This document shows positions 23,260 to 31,631 of a stretch of DNA of 64,000 bases, in pieces. The stretch is from Nemorincola caseinilytica (GTDB lineage Bacteria; Bacteroidota; Bacteroidia; Chitinophagales; Chitinophagaceae). The DNA is taken from NCBI RefSeq assembly GCF_039540515.1, contig NZ_BAABFA010000015.1, positions 1 through 64,000 on the forward strand, given 5' to 3'. Made by a program: the position numbers and the translations under genes. The notes beneath the pieces were generated by a model. The model ran no database searches. It was not told the DNA's origin and saw nothing but the letters and a program-made list of their open reading frames with translations. The first letter of the stretch is position 1, and every line of letters begins with the position of its first letter.

Positions 23260-25482
23260 TTAGTTGGCATATTCGCTCATGAACTTGATGCGCATCATTT
23301 TCAGGTGCTCTATGCTCACGTCCCTGTCCTTGAATTCTTCATAGGCGCTCTCCATATCATCGTCATGGCTGTTGCGGAAGTAGTCGAAGATGTCCTCCTG
23401 CTCGTTATCGTCCAGTTCCTGTTCCAGGCAGTAGTCCAGGTTCAGGCGGGTGCCGCTGGCCACTATGGTCTCCATCTCCACCAGTAGGTCCGGCAGCGAC
23501 AGACCCTTGTTCTTGGCTATGGTCTCCAGTGGTATCTTCTTGTCTATGTTCTGAATGATGTACACCTTCATGCCGCTCTTGTTCACCACGCTTTTCATCA
23601 CAAAGTCGTCGGGCTTCACTACGTCGTTCTCCTCTACATACTTGGCTATCAGCTCTACGAATTTTTTACCATATCGCAATGCCTTGCCCTTGCTCACACC
23701 CTGTATCTTCTCCAGTTCGGTAAGCGTGGTAGGGTAGTTGGTGGCCATATCCTCCAGCGAATTCTCAAGGAATATCACGAAGGGTGGCAGGTTCTTCTCC
23801 CTGGCCACCTGCTTGCGCAGGTCCTTCAGCATCTCGAAGAGCTGCGGGTCGGTGGTAGAGGTACCGCCGCCGGCGGCGCTTGTCTCCTCATCGTCACAGG
23901 TGGCCTCTTCATACTTGTGGTTCAGCGCCACCATTATAGAGTATGGCTTCTTGTGGAATTTCTGTCCCTTCTCGGTTATCTTCAGCAGGCCATATTCTTC
24001 TATGTCCTTGCGTATCATGCCTTCCAGCATCATCTGGCGTATGAGCGAGTTCCAGAAGTTGGCATCCATCTGCATCACCAGTCCTGCGCCGAACGACTTC
24101 AGCTTATCGTGCCTGAAGGTATGTATCTGCGGATTGGCCTTGCCCAGTATTATGTTCACCACATAGTCTATGCCAAAGCGCTCATCCAGTTCCTTTATGG
24201 CATCCAGGGTTATCTTTATGCTGTCCTTTACTTCCAGCTTTTCCTTGGGGTTCTTGCAGTTGTCGCAGTTGCCGCAGTTAGTGGACTTGTATTCCTCGCC
24301 AAAATAGTGCAGCAGCAGCTTGCGGCGGCATACGCCGCTCTCTACATAGGCCAGCGTTTCTGAGATAAGCTGTGCCCCCATCTCGCGTTCGCTCAGCGGC
24401 TTGTCGCGCATCAGGTGTTCCAGCTTCTGTACGTCCTTGTGCGAGTAGTACAGCAGGCATTTTCCCTCCATACCGTCACGGCCTGCACGGCCGGTCTCCT
24501 GGTAATAGTTCTCCAGCGACTTAGGTATGTTGTAGTGTATCACAAAGCGCACATCGGGCTTGTCTATGCCCATGCCAAATGCTATGGTGGCCACTATCAC
24601 GTCCACTTTCTCCAGCAGGAACTGGTCCTGCCTTTGCGAGCGTATCTGTGCTTCCAGGCCTGCATGGTAGGCCACGGCGCTTATGCCATTGGCCTGCAGG
24701 GTCTGTGCCAGCTCTTCGGTCGTCTTGCGGTTCAGCGTGTATATGATGCCGCTCTTTCCCTTCATCGTATTGATGAACTTCACAATGCTTTTCAGCGTCT
24801 GTTCCTTGCTTATCTTGGGCACTATCTCGTAGTACAGGTTGGGCCTGTTGAACGAGTCTACGAATATCTGCGGTTCGCGCAGCGCCAGGTTCTTCACTAT
24901 GTCGTCCTGCACCTTGGGAGTAGCAGTAGCAGTAAGGGCTATGATAGGCAGCTCGGGGTCTATCATGTCTATCATGTCGCGCAGCTTGCGGTATTCGGGT
25001 CTGAAATCATGTCCCCATTCCGATATGCAGTGCGCCTCATCTACCGCTACGAACGATATGTTCAGGTCGGAGAAGAAAGATATGTTCTCTTGCTTGGTGA
25101 GTGTTTCGGGTGCTACATACAGCATTTTGGTGCGGCCGTCCGTCAGGTCGGACTTCACTTTCTTTTGCTGCGCCTTGCTCAGGGTCGAGTTCAGGAAGTG
25201 TGCTATGTTATCGCGAGAGCTGTAGCCGCGTATCAGGTCCACCTGGTTCTTCATCAGGGCTATGAGTGGAGATACTATGATGGCCACACCGTCGCTCAGC
25301 AGCGCGGGCAACTGGTAGCAGAGCGATTTGCCGCCACCTGTGGGCATTATCACGAATGTGTCCTTGCCCGACAGTATGCTTTTTATTATTTTCTCCTGCT
25401 CGCCCTTAAAAGAGTCGAAACCGAAATATTGTTGTAATTCTTTCTTGAGGTTCACCTTTGCACCACTACCTACTGCGTTCAT
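23260..25482 (-). CDS. recQ: ATP-dependent DNA helicase RecQ, long form with HRDC
   Basis: This 740-residue helicase carries PTGGGKSLCYQLPAL (Walker A), VDEAHCISEWGHDFRPEY and the QETGRAGRDG motif VI. The RQC zinc site is C(x)n NCGNCDNC near 395, with an RQC winged helix after it. An HRDC domain lies at about 530-610, followed by a C-terminal extension typical of Bacteroidota RecQ. It unwinds DNA in recombination and replication restart. ATG at 25482 is chosen over a TTG two codons upstream. A second, shorter RecQ is encoded at 36600. Confidence 0.93.
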   Translation of the reverse strand: MNAVGSGAKVNLKKELQQYFGFDSFKGEQEKIIKSILSGKDTFVIMPTGGGKSLCYQLPALLSDGVAIIVSPLIALMKNQVDLIRGYSSRDNIAHFLNSTLSKAQQKKVKSDLTDGRTKMLYVAPETLTKQENISFFSDLNISFVAVDEAHCISEWGHDFRPEYRKLRDMIDMIDPELPIIALTATATPKVQDDIVKNLALREPQIFVDSFNRPNLYYEIVPKISKEQTLKSIVKFINTMKGKSGIIYTLNRKTTEELAQTLQANGISAVAYHAGLEAQIRSQRQDQFLLEKVDVIVATIAFGMGIDKPDVRFVIHYNIPKSLENYYQETGRAGRDGMEGKCLLYYSHKDVQKLEHLMRDKPLSEREMGAQLISETLAYVESGVCRRKLLLHYFGEEYKSTNCGNCDNCKNPKEKLEVKDSIKITLDAIKELDERFGIDYVVNIILGKANPQIHTFRHDKLKSFGAGLVMQMDANFWNSLIRQMMLEGMIRKDIEEYGLLKITEKGQKFHKKPYSIMVALNHKYEEATCDDEETSAAGGGTSTTDPQLFEMLKDLRKQVAREKNLPPFVIFLENSLEDMATNYPTTLTELEKIQGVSKGKALRYGKKFVELIAKYVEENDVVKPDDFVMKSVVNKSGMKVYIIQNIDKKIPLETIAKNKGLSLPDLLVEMETIVASGTRLNLDYCLEQELDDNEQEDIFDYFRNSHDDDMESAYEEFKDRDVSIEHLKMMRIKFMSEYAN

Positions 25483-25626
25483 ACACAAAATATTAACTTG
25501 TAATTAGAATTTCTGCAGACCAAAACATTACGAGAAATGATATTTCTGAGAAAAGTCTGCGAATTTACGACTGTTAAGTTAATCTATAATGTTTACAATT
25601 GCAATAGTTTTGTTATAAAAATAACA

Positions 25627-25653
25627 TGGGGTGTCTGCACTGCAGACACCCCA
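25627..25653 (-). terminator. Terminator after the subtilase gene
   Basis: TGGGGTGTCTGCA and its complement form a 13-bp perfect stem around one central base. In the minus direction it is followed by an AT-rich tract with T-runs. Confidence 0.75.
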
Positions 25654-25672
25654 CTATACAATTTCCGCATAT

Positions 25673-27925
25673 TTACCGTTCGATCATCGTTTTTATCACA
25701 TTTGCCTTTTCTCCGCACGATATACGGGTCAGGTACAATCCCTTCGGTACATCGCCGGTATTAATATTAAAGACATTATATCCATTAGCTGCCTGCATGG
25801 TCTGTGTATGGATACTTCTTCCCGTCATATCCATCACGGTTACGGTCACAGTCTTTGCCATGGTCGTATTGTTGTAAACCAGGGTAAATGTGCCGTTCGT
25901 AGGGTTGGGGTAGAGCAGGCAGTCCATAGGGTCTTCGGCCAGTGTGTTCTGCACCGTCAGTTGGGCGGCCATATCGCGCAGCGCCTTGTAGGCATTTGCC
26001 TTGCCATGTCCCCAGGTATTGGTGCCGGCCGGGGGTATGGTACCCGTATTGGCATCTACTATGGCCGTACGCGCCAGTATGTTCTTTACAGAGTCGGGGG
26101 TAAGGGTAGAGTTGAGCTGCAGCATCATGGCTATGATACCCGCTACCGCCGGGCACGACATAGATGTGCCTGCCGCCATGGCATAGGGATATACACGACC
26201 ATCTATAGTGCTCTTGCTGATGACATAGATGTAATTTTCGTTAAGGGGCGTATAGCTGGTATCGTAAGAGCTGATGGCCGATGCCAGCGCCATGCCCGGC
26301 CCGGTGATGTCGGGTTTTATGCGGCCATCAGGCAGCGGCCCCAGGCTGGAGAAGGGGGCTATCCTGCCACTGGTGACACCATAGCTCAGGAATGTTCCGC
26401 CGATGTTGGTAAAGGAACCCTTGCTTACATATGCGCCAACAGATATTGCCGAGAAACTACTGCTGATGTCGGATACGGTCATGCGGTTATCCCCATCGAC
26501 GGCCCATGCGTAACCCAGCTTCTTAAGCTCTCCATAGTATCCCGTAGGCGGTATAAGGAAACCCTCCCACATATCTATGGTCCCCGAGGTGGCTGTGGCC
26601 GACAGGCAAATGTTATCTGGTACCAGGCTGTGCAGGTACACAAAGGCATGGGGCTTACCATTATACTCTGTCGGTGTCATGCTGATGGTGATATGGCAGG
26701 GGTCGCCATCAGATCCCGTCAGCACATAGTCGTGTACAGTGTCAGAAATGCAGATGGGCCCTGTAGAGTCTATTGCATTCACGCCGTCATATAGCTTTAT
26801 GTTCAGGCAGAAGGTCCTTCCTGTATCGCCCCACACATCTATCCATGTTTTCCGGTCGGTCGTATCCAGTTGCGGGTCGAATGTCACGAATGTGCTTACC
26901 GAAGTATTGGTGGCAGTGAATGTCTTTCGCAGGTGCAGGCTATCCTCTCCGCAGTTGCCGGCGCTGCAGGCGAATATGCGCCCCGGTCCTGTGAGTGCAT
27001 CGCACGCCTGGCTGAAGAGCGAATGCCCATCGTGCGGGCCTATGCTGCTGCCCCAGCTCAGGTTCGCTATGGCGGGCTTGAACACCGATGCGGCATAGGT
27101 GAAGATGTAGTTCATTCCATCTATGATGTCGGTAGCGCCGGCTACGGCCCATTGGCCGGGTGGCGGCATGATGCCTACGAACACCATATCGCTCTCATAG
27201 GCCATGCCCCTGTACTTGCTCGATGGGCTGCTGTAGCCCGAGCCCGCTGCTATACCTGCCACATGGGTACCATGTGTGGTAATGGCGGTATCGTAGCCTA
27301 CCGACCGCATCACATACGGGTCGGTCATCTCGCGCCCATAAGAAAAACCTGCGGGTGGTGTGCCTGTCAGTTTCTGTGTCCATACGCGGCGCACACGGTA
27401 CAGGGTGTGTGTAGTATCGTAGAGGGTAGGGTGGTCGAAATCGAAACCGGCATCTATGATGCCCACTACCACGTTCTTGCCTGTGAATGGCATAGGCAGG
27501 TTTATGCCCTTCTGTGCCGAATCGGCCCTTGTGGTCTTTTTCGCATTATCCAGCAGGGGCGTTATCGGCGCATCAAGGTCTATGTTGGCTATGCCTGCCA
27601 CTTTGGTAAAAGCCGTTACCTTATCTGCAGGTATCTGCACCGTCCATATGTTGCCCGCACGGGTACCTATGTATACACCCAAGGTATTCAGCGCTGCCTC
27701 ATCTACATCAGCACCCACTTTTACAAAGGCGCTTATATACATCCTGCCTTCTATCATCTTGTACACATAGCCATCCATGGGTTTCCCATCATTCCCTGCT
27801 TTTGCCACATTGTTCAGGTACATACGGGTGTGGGCAGATAGTATGGCATTTTTTGTATCTCGTGCCGACACAGCGCTTGCGCCAGATACTATGGCCAGTA
27901 GGTAAAAAAGTACCTTTTTTATCAT
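25673..27925 (-). CDS. Secreted subtilisin-like serine protease (S8) with T9SS sorting domain
   Basis: The protein has 750 residues. A signal peptide (about 1-21) is followed by an N-terminal prodomain-like region to about 130 and an S8 domain with Asp in GIIDAGFDFDHP, His in THGTHVAG and Ser in GTSMSCPAVAG. Within the catalytic domain a beta-rich insertion spans roughly 335-460. The C-terminal sorting domain (LLYPNPTNGTFTLVY, VTVMDMTGRSIHTQ, VPKGLYLTRI) targets it to the type IX system. All three catalytic residues are visible, so it should be active as an extracellular protease. It is transcribed alone, ending at a strong hairpin. Confidence 0.92.
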   Translation of the reverse strand: MIKKVLFYLLAIVSGASAVSARDTKNAILSAHTRMYLNNVAKAGNDGKPMDGYVYKMIEGRMYISAFVKVGADVDEAALNTLGVYIGTRAGNIWTVQIPADKVTAFTKVAGIANIDLDAPITPLLDNAKKTTRADSAQKGINLPMPFTGKNVVVGIIDAGFDFDHPTLYDTTHTLYRVRRVWTQKLTGTPPAGFSYGREMTDPYVMRSVGYDTAITTHGTHVAGIAAGSGYSSPSSKYRGMAYESDMVFVGIMPPPGQWAVAGATDIIDGMNYIFTYAASVFKPAIANLSWGSSIGPHDGHSLFSQACDALTGPGRIFACSAGNCGEDSLHLRKTFTATNTSVSTFVTFDPQLDTTDRKTWIDVWGDTGRTFCLNIKLYDGVNAIDSTGPICISDTVHDYVLTGSDGDPCHITISMTPTEYNGKPHAFVYLHSLVPDNICLSATATSGTIDMWEGFLIPPTGYYGELKKLGYAWAVDGDNRMTVSDISSSFSAISVGAYVSKGSFTNIGGTFLSYGVTSGRIAPFSSLGPLPDGRIKPDITGPGMALASAISSYDTSYTPLNENYIYVISKSTIDGRVYPYAMAAGTSMSCPAVAGIIAMMLQLNSTLTPDSVKNILARTAIVDANTGTIPPAGTNTWGHGKANAYKALRDMAAQLTVQNTLAEDPMDCLLYPNPTNGTFTLVYNNTTMAKTVTVTVMDMTGRSIHTQTMQAANGYNVFNINTGDVPKGLYLTRISCGEKANVIKTMIER

Positions 27926-28001
27926 TGTAACATATTTATCATTGTAAAAATATAGAATAGGGCGAAGAAAAGGAACAGAAAAGCCCGTTCAAGTGGCATT
28001 G

Positions 28002-28418
28002 TTATGGTTTGTGATACTCCCAATATTCTCTTGGTGTTACGATCTTCGTTCTCTTATATCGGGTAAAAGTAAGGTCATTCGTATTGCCTGATATGAGAAT
28101 GTCGGCTTTGCATTCCAGTGCAAGTTCTAGCAGCATATTATCACTTGCGTCCTTTATGATCTTTACTTTCTTTTTAGGATAAAAGAATGATGCATTGTTC
28201 TCTATATCAACAAGAATACTGTTCGCTTTGGCTTTGAAATCAGGGAACTTCGAGAATTTATCACAGTTCAGAACAGTGTAATACTCTGCCATCAGGTCTT
28301 CCGATATACATAGCTGGCACTTTCTGCCAAGGTACACGTCCATTAATATGAGGTAGGGAAAGCTTCTTTGGATAAGAGCCGAAACAACAACGTTCGTATC
28401 AAGAATGATCTTTTGCAT
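28002..28418 (-). CDS. PIN-domain toxin
   Basis: The protein has 138 residues. IILDTNVVVSALI carries the first conserved Asp of PIN ribonucleases, SEDLMAEY follows near 60, and DNMLLELALECKADILISG provides the later acidic residues. It matches the PIN-family toxins of two-gene addiction modules, which cleave RNA with Mg2+. Its start lies within the upstream antitoxin gene (20-base overlap). The patch is AT-richer than the flanking housekeeping genes, consistent with horizontal acquisition. Confidence 0.85.
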   Translation of the reverse strand: MQKIILDTNVVVSALIQRSFPYLILMDVYLGRKCQLCISEDLMAEYYTVLNCDKFSKFPDFKAKANSILVDIENNASFFYPKKKVKIIKDASDNMLLELALECKADILISGNTNDLTFTRYKRTKIVTPREYWEYHKP

Positions 28419-28626
28419 GTCGAACTGCGTTGACCTCTTTTGTTATCTCATCCATGGTCATTTTAGACAGGCCATACTTTTCGGCCAGTTCGATGCTGTC
28501 ATTCAAATTTTGTTTGCTGAGCTCGTTACTTAAGATCTCCAAAAGGTCTGAAAAAGATAATTTCTCTTTTTTAAGGCCAAACTTGTTGAACTCAAGTTCT
28601 GATATGGAAATATTGAGTGTTCTCAT
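28399..28626 (-). CDS. Antitoxin for the PIN toxin
   Basis: This 75-residue protein begins at the ATG at 28626 (an alternative lies at 28650). MRTLNISISELEFNKFGL at the N-terminus resembles ribbon-helix-helix-like repressor strands, and a charged helical C-terminus (ELAEKYGLSKMTMDEITKEV) can wrap the toxin. It overlaps the PIN gene by 20 bases, so the two are co-expressed. The family is not recognised; the call is based on position and size. Confidence 0.7.
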   Translation of the reverse strand: MRTLNISISELEFNKFGLKKEKLSFSDLLEILSNELSKQNLNDSIELAEKYGLSKMTMDEITKEVNAVRHAKDHS

Positions 28627-28715
28627 TTTTTTATTCCGAACTATATCCAAAACTACAAAAAAACGGCGAACGATAAAAGCCGTTCGCCGAAGATCTATCT
28701 GCTTTATAAGCAGTC

Positions 28716-30023
28716 TTACACCACTTCCCCCTCAAGGTCATAATCAAAGGCTTTGGTGATGCGCACATTCACAAAGTCGCCTATGGGCAGGGGCTTTTTG
28801 CTGTGTATCACTACTTCGTTATCTACCTCTACACTGTCGAATTCGGTACGCGCCAGGTAGCGGCCGGCCTCTTTTTTGTCCACTATCACCTTGTAGGTCT
28901 TGCCTATGTGCTCCTGGTTCTTCTCGTAAGATATTTCCTGCTGCACTTCCATTATCTCCTGTGCGCGGGCCTCTTTCTCTTCAGATGTAAGGGTGTCTTC
29001 CAACTCGTGGGCGCTCGTATTCTCCTCGTGCGAGTAGGTAAAGATGCCCACCCTGTCCAGGCGGCTCTCTTCCAGGAAGGCTTTCAGATCCTCCACATCG
29101 TCACGCGTCTCACCCGGGAAACCGGTGATGAGTGTAGTGCGTATGGCTATGCCCGGTACGCGGTCGCGTATGCCTGCTATCAGGTCGGTTATCTCGCGGC
29201 GGGTTATCTGGCGCTTCATGGCCTTTAGCATATTGTCCGATATATGCTGCAGCGGCATATCCAGGTAGTTGCATATGTTGTCGCGCTCGCGCATCACATC
29301 CAGTATATCCATCGGGAACTTCGATGGGTATGCATAATGCAACCTTATCCAGTGCAGTCCCTCTATGTCCGACAGGTATTTAAGCAGGTCGGACAGGGCG
29401 CGTTTTTTGTATATATCCAGGCCATAGTATGTCAGCTCCTGCGCTATCAACATTATCTCCTTCACACCCATGCTCACCAGGCGTTTGGCCTCGCTCACCA
29501 CCTCTTCTATGGTCTTCGATACATGGCCGCCGCGCATCAACGGTATGGCGCAGAAAGAGCATGTACGGTTGCATCCCTCCGATATCTTCAGGTATGCATA
29601 GTGTTTGGGCGTGCTCAGCAGGCGTTCGCCTACCAGCTCGCTCTTATAGTCAGCATTGAATTGTTTCAGTATCAGCGGCAGCTCCATCGTCCCGAACCAC
29701 GCATCCACTTCAGGTATCTCGGTCAGCAGGTTCTCGCGGTAGCGCTCGCTCAGGCAGCCGGTCACATATACCTTGTCCAGCTTACCGCGGCGTTTCAGTT
29801 CCACCTGGTCCAGTATGGTGTTCACGCTCTCTTCCTTGGCCTTGTCTATAAAGCCGCAGGTGTTCACCACCACTATATTATGGTCCAGCTTACGGTTCTC
29901 GTGTGTCACATCTATACCATTGGCCGTAAGCTGTCCGCCCAGCATCTCACTGTCCACCATGTTCTTCGAACAGCCAAGTGTAATGATGTTCACCTTGTCG
30001 TTCTTCAGTGTTCTCGTTTTCAC
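28716..30023 (-). CDS. rimO: Ribosomal protein S12 methylthiotransferase RimO
   Basis: This 435-residue radical SAM enzyme adds a methylthio group to an Asp of ribosomal protein S12. It has an N-terminal UPF0004 domain (ITLGCSKNMVDSEMLGGQL), a radical SAM cluster motif CNRTCSFCAIPLMRGGH and a C-terminal TRAM domain (YKVIVDKKEAGRYLARTEF to VRITKAFDYDLEG). The start is a GTG at 30023 with AGGA eight to eleven bases upstream, one of the few Shine-Dalgarno-like sites in the window. The GSKN-type N-terminus and D-rich TRAM separate it from MiaB. Confidence 0.95.
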   Translation of the reverse strand: MKTRTLKNDKVNIITLGCSKNMVDSEMLGGQLTANGIDVTHENRKLDHNIVVVNTCGFIDKAKEESVNTILDQVELKRRGKLDKVYVTGCLSERYRENLLTEIPEVDAWFGTMELPLILKQFNADYKSELVGERLLSTPKHYAYLKISEGCNRTCSFCAIPLMRGGHVSKTIEEVVSEAKRLVSMGVKEIMLIAQELTYYGLDIYKKRALSDLLKYLSDIEGLHWIRLHYAYPSKFPMDILDVMRERDNICNYLDMPLQHISDNMLKAMKRQITRREITDLIAGIRDRVPGIAIRTTLITGFPGETRDDVEDLKAFLEESRLDRVGIFTYSHEENTSAHELEDTLTSEEKEARAQEIMEVQQEISYEKNQEHIGKTYKVIVDKKEAGRYLARTEFDSVEVDNEVVIHSKKPLPIGDFVNVRITKAFDYDLEGEVV

Positions 30024-30040
30024 GTTATCCTATTTTTAAA

Positions 30041-30070
30041 GCCCCTCCCGACCTCCCCCAGGGGGAGGTG
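30041..30070. repeat. GC-rich palindromic intergenic repeat, copy 2
   Basis: GCCCCTCCC is followed by ACCTCCCCC (30051-30059), one base, and GGGGGAGGT (30061-30069), forming a 9-bp hairpin. It lies between der and rimO on their shared strand. Confidence 0.6.
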
Positions 30071-30116
30071 AGATGCCGTGACCGTATGTTTTTTTCTCAG
30101 AACTTGCATGTTCGCC

Positions 30117-31439
30117 TTATTTCTTCCTCATGAATATGCGTATGGGCACACCGGTAAAGTTGAAATGCTCGCGTATCTTGTTCTCCAGGAAGTTGCGGTA
30201 AGATTCTTTTACTGCATCGGGGTAGTTGGCAAAGAACGCGAACGAGGGTACCGCTGTGGGTACCTGCTGCACGAACTTTATCTTTATAGAATACCCGCGC
30301 GACATGCCCGGAGAGAACGCCTCTATCTCTTTCAGCATCACCTCGTTCAGTACCGATGTGGCTATGCGCTTGCTGCGGTTCTCATACACCTCCAGCGCCT
30401 TCTCCATACCCTGGAAGATGCGCGTCTTATCTTTTGCCGATATGAATATGATGGGCACATCATTGAATGGCGCCAGCTTGTTCTTTACTTCTTTCTCATA
30501 GTCGCGGGCGGTATTGGTGGCTTTCTCTACCATATCCCACTTATTCACCAGCAGCACTATGCCCTTGCCTTTGCGTGCGGCCAGACTGTATATGTTCACA
30601 TCCTGCGCGGTAAGGCCCTGTTGTGCGTCTATCAGCAGCATGCACACATCCGATTCGTCCATGGCCTTTATGGCGCGTATCACCGAGTAGAACTCCAGAT
30701 CCTCATGTACGTTCTTCTTCTTGCGTATGCCCGCCGTGTCTATCAGCACGAATTCCTTGTTGAAGAGCTTGTAATGGGTATGTATCGTATCGCGGGTGGT
30801 ACCTGCAATGTCCGATACTATGGTACGCTCCTGGTTCACCAGCGCGTTCAGCAGGGTCGATTTTCCGGCGTTCGGCTGTCCTATGATGGCAAATTTCGCC
30901 AGGGCGTTGCCATCCTTGTCGGTGGCTTCGGTAGGTGCGTCTTCGGTTATGTGCTCCACTACCTCATCCAGCACTTCCCCGGAACCCGAACCTGATATAG
31001 AGGACAGAAAGAATGTCTTCTCAAAGCCCAGCGAATAGAACTCTGTGGCAAAGAGCGCACGCTCACTATTGTCCACCTTGTTCACCACCAGCAGTACGGG
31101 CTTGGTAGAGCGGCGCAGTACATCGGCCATATCCTCGTCCTGGTTGGTGATGCCTGTTACGGCATCGCATACAAAGAGTATCAGGTCGGCCTCGTCGACG
31201 GCTATATGTACCTGCTTGCGTATCTCGCGTTCAAAGACATCTTCCGACCGCGACACGAACCCACCGGTATCTATCACGTTGAATACCTTGCCGCTCCAGT
31301 CGGCAACACCGTACTGGCGGTCGCGGGTCACGCCGCTCTGGTCGTCCACTATGGCCTTGCGCTGTTCCAGCAGGCGGTTGAACAATGTCGACTTCCCCAC
31401 ATTCGGCCTTCCCACTATGGCAACCGTAAAACCAGGCAT
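30117..31439 (-). CDS. der: Ribosome assembly GTPase Der (EngA)
   Basis: This 440-residue protein has two consecutive GTPase domains: GRPNVGKSTLFNRL with DTGGF and NKVD in the first (about 1-165), and GQPNAGKSTLLNALVN with DTAGI and NKWD in the second (about 175-350). A KH-like C-terminal domain ends PIRIFMRKK. It functions in 50S subunit maturation. ATG at 31439 gives the canonical MPGFTVAIVGRPNVG start; a longer frame to 31511 crosses the promoter. rimO follows on the same strand after a repeat element. Confidence 0.95.
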   Translation of the reverse strand: MPGFTVAIVGRPNVGKSTLFNRLLEQRKAIVDDQSGVTRDRQYGVADWSGKVFNVIDTGGFVSRSEDVFEREIRKQVHIAVDEADLILFVCDAVTGITNQDEDMADVLRRSTKPVLLVVNKVDNSERALFATEFYSLGFEKTFFLSSISGSGSGEVLDEVVEHITEDAPTEATDKDGNALAKFAIIGQPNAGKSTLLNALVNQERTIVSDIAGTTRDTIHTHYKLFNKEFVLIDTAGIRKKKNVHEDLEFYSVIRAIKAMDESDVCMLLIDAQQGLTAQDVNIYSLAARKGKGIVLLVNKWDMVEKATNTARDYEKEVKNKLAPFNDVPIIFISAKDKTRIFQGMEKALEVYENRSKRIATSVLNEVMLKEIEAFSPGMSRGYSIKIKFVQQVPTAVPSFAFFANYPDAVKESYRNFLENKIREHFNFTGVPIRIFMRKK

Positions 31440-31463
31440 GTTATAATTTTTTATTTGAGTGTG

Positions 31464-31490
31464 CAAAGGTACTTGTAAATCCGTTGCCAA
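31464..31490 (-). promoter_or_regulatory. Promoter for der
   Basis: On the minus strand TTG (31488-31490) is followed after 16 bases by TACCTTTG (31464-31471), 24 bases before the ATG. Confidence 0.55.
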
Positions 31491-31583
31491 TGGTGGTTTT
31501 TCGTTACGCATATTGTTAATGCGTGAAAAAGAGCGCCCCTACATATTGTAATATCTATGCAATACTTTTCCATTACAGGCCTG

Positions 31584-31610
31584 TTGCCTACCCTACATCT
31601 CTTATCTTTG
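31584..31610 (+). promoter_or_regulatory. Promoter for the PNGase F-like gene
   Basis: TTG (31584-31586) is followed after 16 bases by TATCTTTG (31603-31610), 21 bases before the ATG. Confidence 0.5.
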
Positions 31611-31631
31611 CGATAACGATCATTTAATATC

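Noticed and set aside
24415..25437. Long open frame (340 residues) antisense to the long recQ
   Set aside because: It lies fully within a well-supported gene and has low-complexity, Tyr/His-rich composition. Codon bias (many ATA, few TTA/CTA/TCA) leaves antisense frames open.
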